Shown here piece by piece: positions 63,072-64,000 of a stretch of 64,000 nucleotides of DNA; position 1 is the first letter of the stretch; the number at the start of each line of letters is the position of its first letter. The notes under the pieces were generated by a model. That model saw only the letters and a list, made by a program, of their open reading frames with translations, was not told where the DNA came from and made no database searches. The translations under genes and the position numbers were made by a program. This DNA comes from Pseudomonas sp. StFLB209 (lineage in GTDB: Bacteria; Pseudomonadota; Gammaproteobacteria; Pseudomonadales; Pseudomonadaceae). Location of the stretch: the NCBI RefSeq assembly GCF_000829415.1, contig NZ_AP014637.1, forward strand, positions 1,121,001 through 1,185,000. Reading direction: 5' to 3'.

Positions 63072-63149
63072 GCGTGCATCCCTGACCTGTTGGAAAAATA
63101 GCCAAGCGCACCATAAGGGCTAAGCAGGGCAGCGTCCAGTTGCAACAGC

Positions 63150-63174
63150 TTCGCGAGCAAGCTCGCTCCCACAG
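63150..63174. repeat. REP palindrome, second family
   Basis: Begins TTCGCGAGCAAGCTCGCTCC and continues CACAG; near-identical to 20911-20935. It lies between the 5S terminator and recC. Confidence 0.7.
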
Positions 63175-63196
63175 AGTTTTATTACGCGCAAAGCAA

Positions 63197-63225
63197 AACC
63201 CCCGATCGCAGAGCGATCAGGGGTT
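63197..63225 (-). terminator. Terminator of the rRNA operon
   Basis: On the minus strand AACCCCTGATCGC, a short loop and GCGATCGGGGGTT form a 13-bp stem with one mismatch, followed by TTGC. It lies just after 5S rRNA. Confidence 0.8.
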
Positions 63226-63237
63226 CTGTGTTTGAAT

Positions 63238-63353
63238 CTTGACGATGACCTACTCTCACATGGGGAAGCCCCACACTACCATCGGCGATGTATCGTTTCA
63301 CTACTGAGTTCGGGATGGGATCAGGTGGTTCCAACACTCTATGGTCGTCAAGA
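63238..63353 (-). rRNA. rrf: 5S ribosomal RNA
   Basis: The reverse complement reads TTGACGACCATAGAGTG at the 5' end and continues with GAACCACCTGATCCCATC, CCGAACTCAG and TGTGAGAGTAGGTCATCG, the canonical Pseudomonas 5S sequence; ends pair (TTGACGA/TCGTCAA). Ends are accurate to a few bases. Confidence 0.97.
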
Positions 63354-63487
63354 AATTCGGTAGCCAGTGCGTTTTCACACGCTGGCAAATTCGGTTATGT
63401 GAACATTTTTCGGCGTTTGTTGATCAGCTTTCGGCTGTATCGTCTTCACACACCGCCACTGCTGTGCAGATGGCTTGGGTGTTATAT
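63354..63487 (-). other. 23S-5S internal spacer
   Basis: About 134 bp of spacer without tRNA, containing the inverted GCCAGTGCG/CACGCTGGC pair (63362-63387) that probably forms a processing stem. Confidence 0.7.

Positions 63488-64000
<513 letters not shown>

Overview
The window is a 64 kb, GC-rich stretch of a Pseudomonas chromosome. Gene order supports this: obgE-rpmA-rplU-ispB-(small Fur-type gene)-fklB-UPF0114-lonP, then gdhA, morA-glyA, btsT-yjiX-yjiA, mapZ-radA, mscL-fprB-rlmG, and recCBD next to an rRNA operon, much as I remember it from P. aeruginosa. Several families of short palindromic intergenic repeats and MITE-like elements look like the P. fluorescens/P. putida side of the genus rather than P. 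aeruginosa. It is a core-chromosome region with one small insertion element, not a genomic island.

Layout. 1-8,200: ribosomal protein L21/L27 operon, the 5' two thirds of the Obg GTPase gene, octaprenyl diphosphate synthase on a divergent promoter, an 82-codon gene behind two Fur-box-like sequences, an FKBP isomerase, a small membrane protein and a Lon-related protease. 7,700-11,400: an exported DUF3015 protein, an exported DUF4105 protein, a small lipoprotein and a divergent GreA/GreB-like factor. 11,700-20,800: gdhA, ettA, the large c-di-GMP regulator MorA, and glyA. 21,300-31,200: pyruvate-transporter operon (btsT-yjiX-yjiA), the PilZ protein MapZ, radA, mscL, a frameshifted IS605-type tnpB element placed directly behind mscL, a ferredoxin-NADP reductase, a stand-alone LuxR-type helix-turn-helix protein and rlmG. 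31,400-37,000: cioA-cioB-small subunit (cyanide-insensitive bd-type oxidase) divergent from a PAS-PAS-GAF-GGDEF-EAL protein. 37,000-46,600: purine permease-trmA, an MFS exporter, a zinc metallopeptidase with a hydrolase, a HAD phosphatase-tesB pair, a GNAT protein, an HDAC-family deacetylase. 46,600-53,600: a 3-hydroxyisobutyrate dehydrogenase-like enzyme, an orphan hcp, and a likely uptake/hydrolysis module (M20 peptidase, LysR, OprD porin, MHS-type MFS). 53,800-63,100: recC-recB-recD with 4-bp start/stop overlaps. 63,200-64,000: 5S and the 3' part of 23S rRNA, minus strand.

Functional threads. Three genes act on cyclic di-GMP (morA, the PAS-GAF-GGDEF-EAL gene, mapZ). Genome maintenance and translation are well represented (recBCD, radA, rplU/rpmA, obgE, ettA, trmA, rlmG, rRNA). 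No prophage, CRISPR array or tRNA gene was found. I see no convincing new multi-gene system. The most unusual items are the TnpB element (frameshift, absent canonical RuvC-II glutamate, right end touching the mscL stop codon), the double Fur-box-like promoter of the 82-codon gene, the Gre-like factor lacking the usual catalytic tip, and several non-coding inverted-repeat elements.
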